Shown here piece after piece: positions 1 through 12,957 of a DNA stretch of 64,000 bases; the stretch's first letter is position 1; every line of letters begins with the position of its first letter. The notes below the pieces were generated by a model. That model was not told the DNA's origin. It did not search any database and saw only the letters and a program-made list of their open reading frames with translations. Source of the DNA: Argentina anserina. Taxonomy: Eukaryota > Streptophyta > Magnoliopsida > Rosales > Rosaceae. A program made the position numbers and the translations under genes. Where the stretch lies: NCBI RefSeq assembly GCF_933775445.1, contig NC_065878.1, forward strand, positions 13,093,395 through 13,157,394, in the 5' to 3' direction.

Positions 1-2399
1 AGAATGTTATCATTCCAAATGAACGTCAGGAATTGACGTGGTGTGTCCCCACTAAGTCTCATTATGATCCCCGCACTGCTTAAAGCGAGTTAGAAGTGCA
101 ACGCATTATCGACCTCCAGAAAGTCGCGGATTCGATGCCCAACGGCTTTGTAGATATTGCTAAAGTGACGAGATCAAACATACCCGCTGCAAATGTACCG
201 GCACGGTTGAATGTCCCAAAATACGGGCGTGGAAGACAAGCTCCTGGATCTAGCAATGTTGGCACCACTCTTGACAGTGGGACGGCGGCCGGCGGCAGCA
301 CCACTGTACGACGTGGTGTTGCCGGCGCTCCTTGTGGCGACGATGCCGAGATGGCCCAGCAAGGAGCAGCTTCGGCCTCGGCTCCTCAAAGGAAAAGAGG
401 GAGACCGATAAACTCTAGGATTCAAAGCCTATAAAGAAGCGAATGACCAAGGCACAACGCGTCATCAATGATGAATCACCATCGTATGAATTTGTCTATG
501 ATTACAGCTATGTCCATGAATCAACTCAAGTGTTACCGTGGGACGCTATGGAACCTTGTTTGATGCATTAATGACGTTTTCGCTTTTTCCGTCACACATG
601 AGATCATATCTGAAGACGACGTTGAACCTCGCTCTGTAGCTGAATGCGAACATATAGCAGATTGGCCGAAGTGGAAAGAAGCAATCCAGGCATAACTTGA
701 CTCATTAGCGAAGAGAGAAGTCTTCAGAAAGGTTGAATTGACTCCAAGAGATATCAAACCAGTTGGACATAAATGGGTCTTCGTTCGTAAGTGTAATGAG
801 ATGAACGAGATCGTGCGTTATAAGGTAAGACTCATGGTGCAAGGATTCTCATAACGACCTGGTATTGACTATGAAGAGACTTATTCTCCTGTTATGGACA
901 TCATTACCTTCCGCTACCTTATTAGTCTGGTAGTGTCCGAAAGACTAAACATGCAGCTTATGGATGTGGTCACAGCTTATCTCTATGGGGATCTTGACGC
1001 AGAGATATACATGAAAGCTCCATAGGGACTACCTTTACCTCCATCAAGTGCCTCCAGACCACGGAGTGCTCATGCAGTCAGATTGCGTCATTCATTGTAC
1101 AGGTTGAAGCAATCTGGAAGAATGTGGTACAATCGGTTGCCATTGATACTTGGTGAGAAGGGGTTATAAGAATGGTGAACTATGTCCATGCGTGTTCATA
1201 CGAAAGACAAATTCCGGGTTCGTCATCGTTGCGGTCTATGTTAATGACATGAATATAATTTGTACTCTTGATGAGATTGAAGAGACCGTGTCTTATTTGA
1301 AGTTGGAATTTGAGATGAAAGACCTAGGGATGACGAAATTATGTCTCAGCCTTGAGCTTGTGAATAGGGCCGACGGCATCTTAGTCCACCAATCGAATTA
1401 CTTGCAGAAGATGCTTCGACGTTTCAATATGGATCTATGCAGTCCATTGTCTACTCTCATGGTCGTCCAAAGTCTAGATATCAAGAAGGATCCATTCCGT
1501 CCTAAAGAGGATGATGAAGAAGCTCTTGGTCCTGAAGTTCCATACCTTAGTGCAATTGGGGCACTATTGTATCTTGCTCAATGCACTAGATCGGACATAT
1601 CTTTCGCAGTGAACTTATTATCTAGATTTAGCTCTGTGCATATGCTACGTCATTGGAATGGAATCAAGCATTTGTTTCGGTACTTGAAAGGTTCCCTTGA
1701 CATGAGATTGTTCTACCCCTATTGCAAAGATAACACCGCCACGGTATCTCCCCACACCACCACCGTCGTCAGCCCCGGCCTTGCTGCCGTGCGCCACAGC
1801 GACGCCGCCGGCCGACATGGCGTGGAGAACGTGCATAGTGCCAAGAGCAGCAACCGGTCCCGTGCAGCTCCTTCCCCCGATGCAAAGACTCCAAACAACT
1901 TGTTAATTGGTTATGCCAACGCAGGGTACCTCTCTGACCCTCACAAGGCTCGTTCTCAAACCGGTTATGTGTTACCATTGGGAATACGGCGATATCTTAG
2001 AGATCCACGAAGTAAACTCTTGTTGCTACTTCTTTGAATCACGCGGAGATCATCGCTCTCCATGAAGCAGTTAAAGAATGTGTTTGGCTACGATCACTCG
2101 TTCGTCATATTCGTGATTCTTGTGGATTAGTCTCTACAACTGATCAACCTACGTGCATTTATGAAGATACTGTAGCTTGCATAGAGCAGACAAAGTTAGG
2201 TTTAATCAAGGGAGACAACACCAAGCATATTTCGCCTAAGTTCTTCTACAATGTTCAACAACAGAAGTTCTTAAATGTTCAGATCAATCAAGTGAGTTCA
2301 GAATCAAATGTTGCAGATTTGTTCACCAAGTCTTTGCCTAAATCTACTTTTGTGAAACATATGAAGAGCATTCGCATACGTCATTTATCGGAACTCTAG
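1..2399 (+). pseudogene. Decayed Ty1/copia pol (end of integrase, RT, RNase H)
   Basis: This is the 3' part of a copia polyprotein, cut by the window start. In order I see the integrase C-terminal end and a spacer (about 96-430, with NIPAANVPARLNVPKYGRG), the reverse transcriptase (about 660-1720, with WPKWKEAIQA, GHKWVFVRK, PGIDYEETYSPV, and QLMDV followed by AYLYGD), and RNase H (about 1900-2396, ending VADLFTKSLPKS). Several in-frame stops interrupt it, for example near 695, 853 and 1024. At least two fit a C-to-T change (CAA to TAA, CAG to TAG). The catalytic YVDD box reads YVND at about 1239, so the enzyme is dead. A GC-rich stretch at about 1730-1885 does not fit the family. The longest open pieces are 1150-2037 and 2034-2399. 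The Tork/TAR lineage is my best guess. Confidence 0.9.
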
Positions 2400-2546
2400 A
2401 GTTTGGTAGATTTCAGGGGGAGTCTACATCACATGTTAAGATCTTTAAGTAGTTGGTGCGTTGTGCTCTTTTTCCCTTTGATCAAGCTTTTGTTTTACCC
2501 AAGAGGTTTTTGTTTTGCTTAACAAGGCATGCGACACAAGGGGGAG

Positions 2547-2732
2547 TGTTCCGGGAGAATTACTATTCTACCATTGTGTGTGTTTTAGCCTAATAGGTTT
2601 TCTGTTAGGAGATAGATTAGCATCTCCGTAATAGATTATGACTCAGAATCCTACGAGATTGTGGTTTTTGTAATGCCTATATATAGGCCCTCATATCATT
2701 CAATAATACACAATTATTTCATCTTGCATGAC
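2547..2732 (+). repeat. Probable 3' LTR of the copia element
   Basis: A purine-rich tract (ACACAAGGGGGAG, about 2534-2546) lies 150 bp after the pol stop and is followed by TGTTCCGGGAGAATTACT, as expected for PPT then LTR. A TATA-like CTATATATAGG sits near 2676. The right end (…GCATGACA, about 2732) is a guess because the 5' LTR lies outside the window. If correct, this is a short LTR of about 185 bp. Confidence 0.5.
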
Positions 2733-4080
2733 AGAACAAATTTTGTGGAAGAAATTATTGAAATTGGTTATTTCAAGGTCAAAATGATTTTTAAAAAAAC
2801 TCTTGTTTATTACTTGATAAAAAAAACTACCATATTAGAAGGTGTTCATGGTAAAATTGTCTCTCTTTCTTTAAATGATAAAAATGGGCTATTTGTTATT
2901 TTCCATTAAATTATACCATCTCTTGCTAAACTTTAATCCATACTCATCTCTCTCTCAAACTAAACCCAAAATAACATAGAGATGTAGCGAGACCAACGAT
3001 AGCCGATGCATCTATTGTGGACCTCAACGTCTCCTTCTTCTCTGACCCCAAAAAAGAAAATGAAAAACTATTATTAGTCTTATATGAGTCTTATGGCCCT
3101 TAACTAGTCTATGATGTATTTATATCTTCTGAAATTGTGACTAAGAGTGAAACACGTGCCTGAGTTATTTGAGTTTCTTTGATTAATCTTCATATATGGT
3201 GCATGTGTTAATGTGTAGTGGATGTAGAAATGAGTTAACATGGTACAGATTTATCAGCATGCTTAAACTTGGTTGAAATTCATTAATATGTGACAGATTA
3301 AGCCTAAATGTGATATACATACTTTCTTTGTTGTGTGTTAATTGCTTACCGCATATTAAGTTAATGGACTTTAGAGATTACTAGAATTTGCTCTCGTGCT
3401 TGTCAAAGCTTATAGTCATTATATCTTGATTGGAAAAGTGATAAAGGCACTTAAGATCTACTATCATTGTCACATGTAGCCTGTGACCCATATTTTGTGT
3501 ACACAAGATGTGCATTAGCTAACCATTTTAAGCTTACATTATGGTCTTTTTGTCATCACCCACATAACCTTAACCTTGAACCTTAGAATAGTTATATCTT
3601 TACATTTGTTCTAGAATTTAGTAAAGTTGTACATGAGACGTATACATGAAAACCAAGGTTGAAAATTGTGAGAATGAAGCAAATGAATAAGTGTGGGATA
3701 TCAAGCTAGTTGTGTTGTATTAAAAAAAAAAGAAAAAAAATCGGCGAAAATAATAATAATATTATATGTTATTTTGTGATGTCCAGCTTGATACCTCAAG
3801 TTAACTGTAGATGAAAAGAATGAAATGAACACCCAACAAGATGAAATTCGGCTACAAAAGTGATTTATTTGGAAGACTTCAATGGTGAAGATGCTTCAAT
3901 GGTTGTAGAGTTCGAAAAAGTCTCTTCATTGATGCTCTACTAGGTTTTAGAACTTGTTTGAATTTCATATCCCTTTTATTCTATAAACCTATGAGTTTAA
4001 CCCTATTACAACCTTATAAAGTCATTTTTGATCCTCAAGATAGGCAACTTTTGATATGTGGAGATAAATCACAAGAGTTG
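2733..4080. other. AT-rich intergenic DNA, no gene seen
   Basis: No open frame here resembles a protein I know. The stretch holds poly-A/T runs and an AATAATAAT microsatellite near 3750. No terminal repeats or target duplications were found. Confidence 0.5.
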
Positions 4081-4564
4081 TGTAATAACCCGATTTTTTG
4101 GAATGATTTTTGGATCACTTTTGTATTTATAAAGTATGTGAAATTCATTAAATGTGTTTGTGCCAGCTTGTGAAGTCGGAAATTGAAAACGAAAACGTTA
4201 ACGGAACGTTTATTTAGAAAAACATTATGTTTCCGAGACGTGAACATCGACTTTTACTCCGTCGATCGTTTGTGAAAACTTTCTTCACAAAAGTCGTAGA
4301 GCTCGTCGATACGAGTGCGTGGACGTGTGACGCGTTCGAATCGGACATCGGACGTAAAAGTTATTTACGTCGGAAGTTCGTTTCCGATTTTGGAAATAGT
4401 ATATAAGGAAGGAGAAGAGATTAGAAATCAGAAAATCAGTTTTTTTTCCAAAAAAAATCAGCTCGGTTACTGTTCACCCGAGCTCGGGTACTGTTCACCC
4501 GACCCAAAAATCTTCTCCGGCCGATTTCTCCATTATCCGACGTCGCCTCGTGTCGTGCCACCTA
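4081..4564 (+). repeat. 5' fragment of a Ty3-type LTR (same superfamily as 36898-39774)
   Basis: It begins TGTAATAACCCGATTTTT and then follows the order of blocks found in the 3' LTR of the complete element: AACGTTTATTTAGAAAAAC, TTATTCCGTCG-like, AAAAC.TTCTTCAC.AAAGT, GTGACGCGTTC.AATCGGA, and GGAAGTTCGTTTCCGATTTTGGAAA followed by a TATA box (AGTATATAAGG, about 4400). It breaks off near 4564, where an unrelated repeat starts, so only the U3 side is left. Confidence 0.7.
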
Positions 4565-5820
4565 TCTTATATATTTAATGATCTTCTTATTTAAGATTAT
4601 GTGTAACTAAACTCCTTAGTAGTTAGGGGATGATCAAAGCCCTAGATATGTCTTTGATTTCAAACCCCAATTGATTTATATAATTTCATGTGAGAATTTC
4701 TTCATTGAGTGTTCATTAATAATTCTATTGCATGTTTCATTAGGTTGACATTTTTTATGCATGTTTTAGGGTTTATTATTTTGAATGTGTTTATGACCAA
4801 CATATCGTTACACATTCTATGAGAAAATAACAAGTTCTTTGCAGGTACTTGTGTGAAGTGATTTCTTGGTAATCTAAGGCTACCAACATTGACCTTGGAT
4901 TCTTGTTGTTACTCAAACGTTCTTAGATATTTATGATTTCAGTTATTTTGGTCTAGATACCAACATTTCATAGATCAAATAATTGAGAATATAGTTAAGT
5001 CAATATCGATATTTCACTTAACATGGCAAGTAAGAGTACGTAATACGGTTAATGACCTAACGACATTAGCTTAACTGTGAGTGCATTCATCCATAATTAT
5101 TGACATTATTTTGGTCTCTCCACTGCTAGATATGCTTCAATCACCCCGAAACAATGTCAATAATTATGGATGAATGCACTCACAGTTAAGCTAATGTCAT
5201 TTAAAAATATATAGATCAATTGGGATTTGAAATCAAAGACGTATCTAGGGCTTTGATCAGCTCCTAACTATTAAGGAGTTTAGTTACACATAATCTTAAA
5301 TAAAAGCATCAAAGAATACATGAGAGATGAATTAAAAAATAAAGAAAACTTGATAATCGGTAGGAGAGGCTCAATTCTCTTTTTCTTATGGAGGCTTTGA
5401 TGCGATTTTAGCACCTTGAGGAGATTTGTGGTAAGCTTGAGGAGATTGAAGGTGTATCAGAGGGGTTTTTTTTTCTTCTCTTTTGTCGTCCTCTTCTTCT
5501 CCTCCTTGCCTCTCTTCTCTCTTATCTAATTCACTCTATTTTTTTTTCTTGCCGTCCTTCTCTCTTCTTATATATGCTAGGTTAATTAACCTAGCACTCC
5601 TCACGTGCTCAATCCAACCCAACTAGGTTTAGGGCTGATTTCCTTAATCCATTTGCTCTCAAAATTAAAGATCCCATAATGCAAAAATTAATCTCATTTT
5701 CTTTATTTGACTTCAAAATACCTAAAAACAAATCAAGTTAGTTAAAAATATAAAAATATAATAAATAGCATAATTAACATGATAAAAGTCACACAAATAT
5801 GTGACTATCAAACCCCACAA
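4565..5820. repeat. Two inverted fragments of one LTR-like repeat
   Basis: The segment 4570-4690 (TTAAGATTATGTGTAACTAA ... TTGATTTCAAACCCCAATTG) reappears reversed at about 5210-5315. Block 5062-5107 reappears reversed at 5152-5198, with a ~45-bp loop between the two copies. The left copy has about 370 bp between its two blocks that the right copy lacks. Read on the minus strand, the right copy starts TGATAGTCACATATTTGTG at 5820, right after a purine tract (TTGTGGGGTT), and has a TATA-like CATATATAAG near 5570. This is what an LTR start after a PPT looks like. I infer two head-to-head LTR fragments, not one gene. Confidence 0.55.
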
Positions 5821-6329
5821 CATTTGTGAGCAGAACCCTCACGTCATCCTCCTCTCCACCTCCATTAACTCCACCGCCCACGCTCTCTCCTCCCTCACCC
5901 TCCAATACCTTCGTTGTAACACCCTCTGCATCGATGTCCTATGTCAAGGAGTTGTCTAGGTCTCTCTTAAAATTTCTCTCCCTAGTTTGATCTCCTCTGC
6001 ATTCACCCAATGATCAACTCTGAAGCGCAAAAATAGCTAAAAATAGCCTACTCCAATGGTGTATCAATATTAATTCCACTTAATTGGGTTGGATGGAGCA
6101 CCGATGTGGGTTTATGAAGTAAACCCCTTTGTGGAGGCCAAGTTGATGAAGTTGCACACAAGGTGTTTACCGAAATGCTAGAAGGAGGTGAGAGAAGTTG
6201 TTGAAGGTTTTCGTGAGAATGGAAAGGGGGGAGTGTTGTTGGATTGGTTTTTGTTCCCAAAGGTGTTGTTGACGTGTGAACAAATGTGGTCATTGGGGCT
6301 AGAAAAGTTGTTCTAGTTCATCTAGATAT
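5821..6329. other. Unidentified segment with coding-like composition
   Basis: A C-rich, coding-like stretch at 5850-5960 (HVILLSTSINSTAHALSSL in one + frame) and a short open frame on the minus strand (6048-6293, 81 aa) were seen. I recognise neither. They may be remnants of the internal region of the LTR element whose LTR ends at 5820, or captured gene scraps. Confidence 0.3.
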
Positions 6330-7766
6330 TTGTGCATTCTTACATCGACATTTAGTTACTTACATAGTTACTTGATACCAATAAGAACACCACATAGTTA
6401 CCAACATAATTAACGGGACAATTACTCAATATCCATACAGTTACAGACACACTATCATTGTAACTATCATGTTCATTATTTAAGTATCATTGTAACTATC
6501 TGGTTGTGTAACACTGTAACTATCAGATTTGACTTTTCTCTTGCTTGATTAGCTTTTGGTTTTATGTTTCATCTAATCAGTTCACTCATTTGATAGTGTA
6601 TATTTAGTTGCAATAAAAAAGCCAATTTTTAGTTACCTAATAAGTTAGTTGAGTAACTACCTGTTATTTCAGCAACTACATTGCCAGTTACTTAAATAAT
6701 TTTCAGCTTTATGATTAGATACTTTAGTAGTTTAATCACGAGTTACTTGATTAGTCACATTGCGAGTTACTTAAGTAGTTATCATACTTTAAATAGTAAC
6801 ATGGTTGATTACATGATTGTTTACTTACGTAGTTACGTGACTAGTTTGAGTAGTAGCATAACTAGTTACTTTAGTAGTTATATGACAGTCACTTCGGTAA
6901 CTGTTCCAGTATTCTAGTCATTGTGAGTTGCGAGTTACTTGAGTAGTTACGTGGTTGATTATATAATTACTTACTTACATAGTTACATGACCAATTACTT
7001 ACATAGTTACATGACCAGCTACTTGAGTAGTAACATAGTAGTTACTTTAGTAACTGTTCTGGTAACTATATTGGCTTTAAGTAACTATCATTGTAACTAT
7101 ATTGACATTAAGTAATTGTTTAGAAAATTGTATGGAGATTAATAGACTGTTTCAAACTAGCCATGATTAGATATCTGAGTAGTTACATGATTATTACTCC
7201 GGTAACTATATTGGCATTAAGTAACAGTCTTGGTACCTATATTGACATTCAATAATTGTCTTGATAAGAATTGTAGTTACAAAATGAGTTACATCAGTAG
7301 TGCATAGAAACTTGAATAGTTACATGAGAAGTTACTTGACTAGTTGGGTAGTTACATGTTTAGTTACATGACTAATTGCCACATAACTGCCATGTAATTC
7401 GCTAACTAGCCACTTAAAGTAACATTATAAGAACCTACAAAATATACATGTAAATGTTGGTCAATGGTTGTCTTGAAAATGATGTCGATGTTTCTGCTAC
7501 TATGTTGTATCTCCTAACATCGCACATACAAAAAACCAATATATATCCACACAGTTACAAAACAGTTACTTATTGGAAACAATGATGTCTATGTAATTGG
7601 ATATGTAACCACTCACATAAATACTATGTAACCACTCAAACGGACCATGTCAATACTCAAATAACTAATCATGTAACTACTTCAGTAATTACTCAAGTAA
7701 CTAAACTGGTTATGTCAATATGCAAATAACTAATTATGTAACTATTTCAGTAACTACCACGTAACT
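6330..7766. repeat. Degenerate AGTTAC/GTAACT tandem array, left part
   Basis: Dozens of copies of the hexamer AGTTAC (often TAGTTACNTGA) or its complement GTAACT recur at irregular spacings of about 8-20 bases. From about 6600 to 7420 AGTTAC dominates on the + strand. From about 7540 GTAACT dominates. The open frame at 6711-6917 is a by-product of the repeat. The array resumes after the inserted solo LTR at 9885. Confidence 0.75.
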
Positions 7767-9884
7767 TGTCACAACCCCGAAATTTCGAATGACAAAAATT
7801 TGAATTCGAAGCCATGATAACTCTAAAACAATCTCAAATATAATGAAATCATCTAGCAATAGTGTATCGAAACTGAGTTCACAGTACGACTCAGTCAACT
7901 TGAATAATACATAACCAGTTTATACCTCAATATTAAAACAAACGGAAATGTAAAATTCACTCAATCCTTACCACAAACAGAAGGAAAAAATCTTTAGAGT
8001 AAGCCCTCCGAATCTGCTAATCCCCACATACAAAACTATCCCCTACACCATCGAATTGATGCACCAGGATTGTAAACACAAACCCGGTAAGCTTTGCAAC
8101 TCGTATGAGTAAACCAACAGTATAACATATATCTCACACAAAAGAAAATAACTGATAACATTTAAAGATAAGCGTACTCATGAGACACTGGACGGCCCAT
8201 CTGGTTGTCCAATAATATTTGAAAATATGTGTACTCATAAGATATTGGGCAACCCATATGTTTACCCAATATCATTTAAAAACACGGGTACTCATGAGAC
8301 CCATGTACTCATCTGTTACCCCTCATGCAGTATACCGACAGAGCGACTAGAGCTCTAACTGATCGTAACTGACACCCGACTAAGGCTTGGTTCCGATTAC
8401 TACCAACAACGTCCAAAGACCAGAAAAATGTTTTAACAAGACTCAATGTTAAAACCACGCACAATATAACAATCACCACATGTTTATTGTACTACAATCA
8501 AGCGACTCTTGCACAACAATATAAATATAGTCACCAGAATATAAACTCATTTGGAAATAAAAACCGTAACATAATATAATATAGCAACCCAGATGTATGT
8601 ATCGTATTTACCATTTTTATACACATACACAACCCACTATTATATACATGACATAGTTCAATCTTTTTAAGAAATCGTAAATATGAGTCACCGTCAAGGG
8701 TAGACTCGTCATAGTAAGATTTACTCACCTTAGTTCATGTGTGCAACTTCCACGACACTGAAAGTAATTCCCTCACTTGTTTCGTTGGTCACCTAATAGC
8801 ATGATAAAGTGTTCACAAATTTACTGTTCACACGCCGCCGCAGACGACGGCGCGTGGGACTCACGCGTCACCCTCCGACATCTGTGCATGACGGTCACAC
8901 GGCGCCCACAATAGCCGCGCATGGGGTTCACGCGTTACCCAAAAAGGCGCGCGTGACCTCATCCGCAACCCCCAAAACTCTGCCATTTCACTTCCTACAC
9001 CGTCCTAGATCGTTAACCGATCCTCTACCACCCTCACCTGCTCCCACGCACCGCCACAGACGGCGGCATGCGCTCCACCACCACCTCCGCCCAAAACTCC
9101 TCAAATCAACAAACTTCCAACATGAAAAACGTAGATCACAAGGAGAGAGACACAACCATACCTTCAGTTCGTAACAAGACGGGCAGAAACCACCGGAATC
9201 GCCGCCGTAAGATCCCGGATTGGGATTTGGAGATCGGAGTAGTTGCGGCTTGACTCGAGCCTCACCGCCGGTGGCATCGTGCCTAGGAGGAAGGAGGATG
9301 ACTCGTCATCGTGGCTCCGAGCTCCAGCGTCGTCGATTTTGTCGATGCAGCAGCTGCTCTTTCTCGGTGGTGACGCGTCACAGCTCGGGGTGGTTCGCCG
9401 CTACCACAGATCGACGTGGCTCGGTCCCGCGGTCCTAACGAAACTGGTAGTGTTGTGCACGGTGGCCGGAGTCGGGAGATCGTCGGTGAAGGAATCAGCG
9501 AGGGGAGAGAGAATTGGTGGAGAGGAGAGAGAAACCGGTGAAATTTTATGATTGTTTTGGAAAGTTTCCAAAAAAGGTCTTTTTATAGCCTTCCGTCGAT
9601 AATATATTTCACATACGACATCCGATTAAGGTGTACCGCGTGTCCACAAACGCGTATCGACAAGCTCTACAACTTCTGTGAAGAAGTTTTCAGAGACGAG
9701 CGACGGAACAAACGTCAACTCTCGAGTCACAAAAAACGTAATGTTTTTCAATTTAAATTTCCGAGATCAGTTTGGTTTCGCCTGACATCGACGAGAAAGC
9801 GAAAAATGTGATTTTTACTCAAATTCCAAGTTTAATAATCTACAAGAATTATACGAATTAAACTCGAAAATTCGGGGTATTACA
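7767..9884 (-). mobile_element. Solo LTR of a Ty3-type element (minus orientation), TSD TAACT
   Basis: On the minus strand it begins TGTAATACCCCGAATTTTCG and ends TTTCGGGGTTGTGACA. The 5 bp on each side, TAACT (7762-7766 and 9885-9889), match exactly. It is 2118 bp long. It shares block order with the other long LTRs here: the AAACGTA.CGTTTTT block, the GGAAA.TTTCC stem, a GC-rich leader with GCGCGTG/CACGCGC hairpins (8830-8960), and a U5-side block with AGAGCTCTA. The open frames at 8809-9551 lie in this leader and are not taken as genes. No internal region is present, so it is a solo LTR left by LTR-LTR recombination. Confidence 0.88.
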
Positions 9885-10100
9885 TAACTACTCAAGTAAT
9901 TATCTATAACATCCCGCTACACCGCAACAGTAGCACACTTCGACCATGTAATTGGCCTTGAGCTGGTTAAATTAATATCAATACAGTTACTAATATAGTT
10001 ACTGCGACAGTTACTCAATATCAATACAGTTACTAAGACAATTGTCAATGTAACTAACACGTAACTACTCAGGTAACTGATCATGTAACTACTATGATCT
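9885..10100. repeat. Degenerate GTAACT array, right part
   Basis: The array of 6330-7766 continues here (TAACTACTCAAGTAATTAT, ACAGTTACTAATATAGTTAC and so on). It is separated from the left part only by the solo LTR and its 5-bp target duplication. Confidence 0.7.
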
Positions 10101-12957
10101 CCAATAAGTACAACAACATAGAAGCATAATTAGTGATAGAGTGGGAAATGAAATATTCCTCTATAGAGAAAACCAAGATCTCGAGGCCTACATGCATTCA
10201 TAATCCAATGCTTCTCCATCTCTCCTGCTTTTGTCGAGGCTTAATCTTCGGCCACTTATCCTCCTCTTCCTCTTAACATTTTCCTCATGCACCCTCATCT
10301 CCACCAGCCTCCTTCTTTTGATCCTCCTCCTCCACCTCCCTCTCCTTTTGCTGCTCTCGAGTCAGATCAATCTACTCTCCTCCGACCTCATCGGCTTGTT
10401 GTTTAGCAACCGCAAATTCTACATCTGCCCATCCCTCCACGAATTCACCGTCTCCACCTAACCTACCCAACCATAGCCTCTCTTCCCAATCCTAAAGTCT
10501 CTGCCGCCAATCCAAAGATCTTCCTTCTATTTGCTTCACCAGTCTTCGTCAGCTTTAATCACTACGTCGAGGAGGTGTGGTTCTATTTCTCCACCATGTG
10601 GGTTCCTCATCGGTGATGACATATAAGGTTGTGGGGTTTGTGAGAGAGAGAGAAGTTTTTGTTGAACAAAGAAAATTGAGAGTTTGAGAGAGATGCATGG
10701 ATGAGTTTAGGAGAGAGAAAGAGACGGGGTGGGTGGTTGTGAAACAATATGATTAATAAGTGGCACACTTATAATAATTTGAACAAGGATATAAGTTTTG
10801 CTCGGGCTATTTTTGAGAAGTCCAAACTAAGTGCCCTGATTAACATTTTAGATCTTTAAACGTCCTTAATTATCAAAACTCCAATTTAGTGTCCAAGTGA
10901 ATCCTGGTTAATACATGTTTTTCATTGTAGTAATTTTTAATTTTATTATCTTTGTACAAACAAAATTGGAAAATTTGGGGTTGTCAGAAGTTAAAATTAG
11001 AGCGCTGACATCGCTACTACACAAAATCGCTCAAAGCTATTGACCATTTTGGGATTCTATATACAATTGTTTAACTCATTTGTAGAAAAGATTAAGGTGA
11101 TGAGAGCATGCATGTGTTATTTGTTGTTAATTGTCGTACTTATTTGTTGTTAATTTCTTTCAATTATCATGGACTAATTTTTGTTTCTTCACTTTGAGAA
11201 ATTTGGGTCGCTCAAAGGTTAATGAGTGTCTTTATCAACTGTCTTGATGGACTATCTATAAACTTTTCCTACATTTGTCCCTCGATGAATAGTGTTCGAA
11301 TCAGAGTGCGACAATGGAAGCGACAATGTAGTATTGCGATGTTTGTTTGAGTATGACTTTTCATTTTTTGAAGTAATGCAATATATGTGGCTAACAATTA
11401 AGTTTGAGGGGTCTTTCATTTGAGAAAGGGAAACCCGACTAAGTAAAAATATCGATGTGATTTACCTTAGTGTAACCGATGTGATTTACTACCCCATGCT
11501 CATGTAAATTAAGGAACATTATTGTTGAACTCTCCTTGAATAGGTGTGTCAATACGGGCTAGAGTTTACAATTGAATCTGCCGTGATATTTGTGATTCAA
11601 TACAACATCAAGTTTAAAACAAAAAAACAAAAAAAGTAATTAAAAAAGAGTAATTGAAATCCGACCCTCATTCCTGCATTTTTTAGACTATCACCGACCC
11701 TTACGTTATGATGGTGTAGCTTTTCTTACTGGTGGGTAATTGATTGAGAAAATGACACCATTATTTTTCTTGTATAGAACAACAAAGAAGTTAGTACAAG
11801 TTCTGAGTTCATCCTCATCTTCCCTAATCTTGGCACCATGTCCAAACTTCAAACCTCCTCAACTTTCACAGATAAAAACCAGCAAAGTCTAAAAACCACG
11901 TACCCATCAAGGTTAATTAAGGCTTTCTTCAAACCCCAACCTACTAGGCTTCAACCACAATATCCAAATATTATTCCCCACAACCACCGCAGAAAACAAA
12001 CCAAGTAAAGTTTAATTTCTTTGAATAAATATGAAAGAAATTCACAATTCCAGAGAAATCAGTACCCTTTGTTCCCATTGATCATTACACGGAAATAAAG
12101 ACATGAGACTCATACATGACTCGAAAACTCATCAATTGATGAGGGGCATAGCTTCAATGGGCAAGATGCATTGAAGGATACAACCACAGCCATCAAAGGT
12201 TTCCTAAAATGGAAACCCCTAACCATCCCCACTACTCTATTAGGAATCATTAGACCCTCTCTGATGGGACACTGCAATGTGAAGAGTTGGGCCTCCACTC
12301 ATTGGGAATATTATCAATGCCCTACGGCACTATGTCACTCTTTTTTATATACACCATTTCCTACTTCTTTTTCAACCTATTTCCTATTTGCACACCCTTT
12401 GTGGTAAAATTTGTGTAGTGGGAGATGTTTGTTTGAGAGCAGGGTTGAAGAAAGGGGGCATTTAATTGTGTACATCTTTCTTGCCTATTCTGCTGAATTA
12501 TTTGTACAATTTGGGACAGCCTATGGCTACAGTTAAAGAAAACTGGCAAAAGATAAGAAGGGTTTAGGTGATATTGAGGTGGACATAGCCTTTTGAACAC
12601 AACTATATTCTTTCTGTTTATATATGTCTCTAACACTGATTAATCAAAATTAACATATGATTAGTTGTAGACTTGTAGGTAGTAGACTGAAACTTTTCTT
12701 TTGTGTACAAAGAATTGGTATTGCAGACTTGGACCAAACTTGGCCAAGCAAGACTAGTTCTAAATATATGAGATCCATTGATAAGTACTGTTCTGGGTAC
12801 TGCAATAAAGAAATCAAAGAAGGATTCTGATATGGTGTTCTATAGCTATCACTCTTATCAGAAAGAAAGCAAAAAAATCTTTGGTGGAAATGACCTGAAA
12901 CTGAAATTGTTAAATCTATCCATCAATGCATCATCTGAATTTAACAATTTCTAAATA
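10101..12957. other. Intergenic DNA with two weak open frames
   Basis: The frame 10231-10461 (+, 76 aa) is leucine-rich with a membrane-like N-terminus, in a C-rich stretch (10200-10600). The frame 12171-12407 (+, 78 aa) lies opposite 12110-12298 (-). I recognise none of these and codon structure does not favour one strand. The C-rich stretch may be a captured gene fragment. The rest (10650-12100 and 12640-12957) is AT-rich with nothing identifiable. Confidence 0.3.

Noticed and set aside
6711..6917. 68-aa open frame
   Set aside because: Its Ser/Tyr/Leu/Val-rich translation comes from the AGTTAC hexamer repeat.
8809..9551. Several GC-rich open frames
   Set aside because: They lie inside the leader of a solo LTR, and equivalent GC-rich stretches recur in the other LTRs without a conserved protein.
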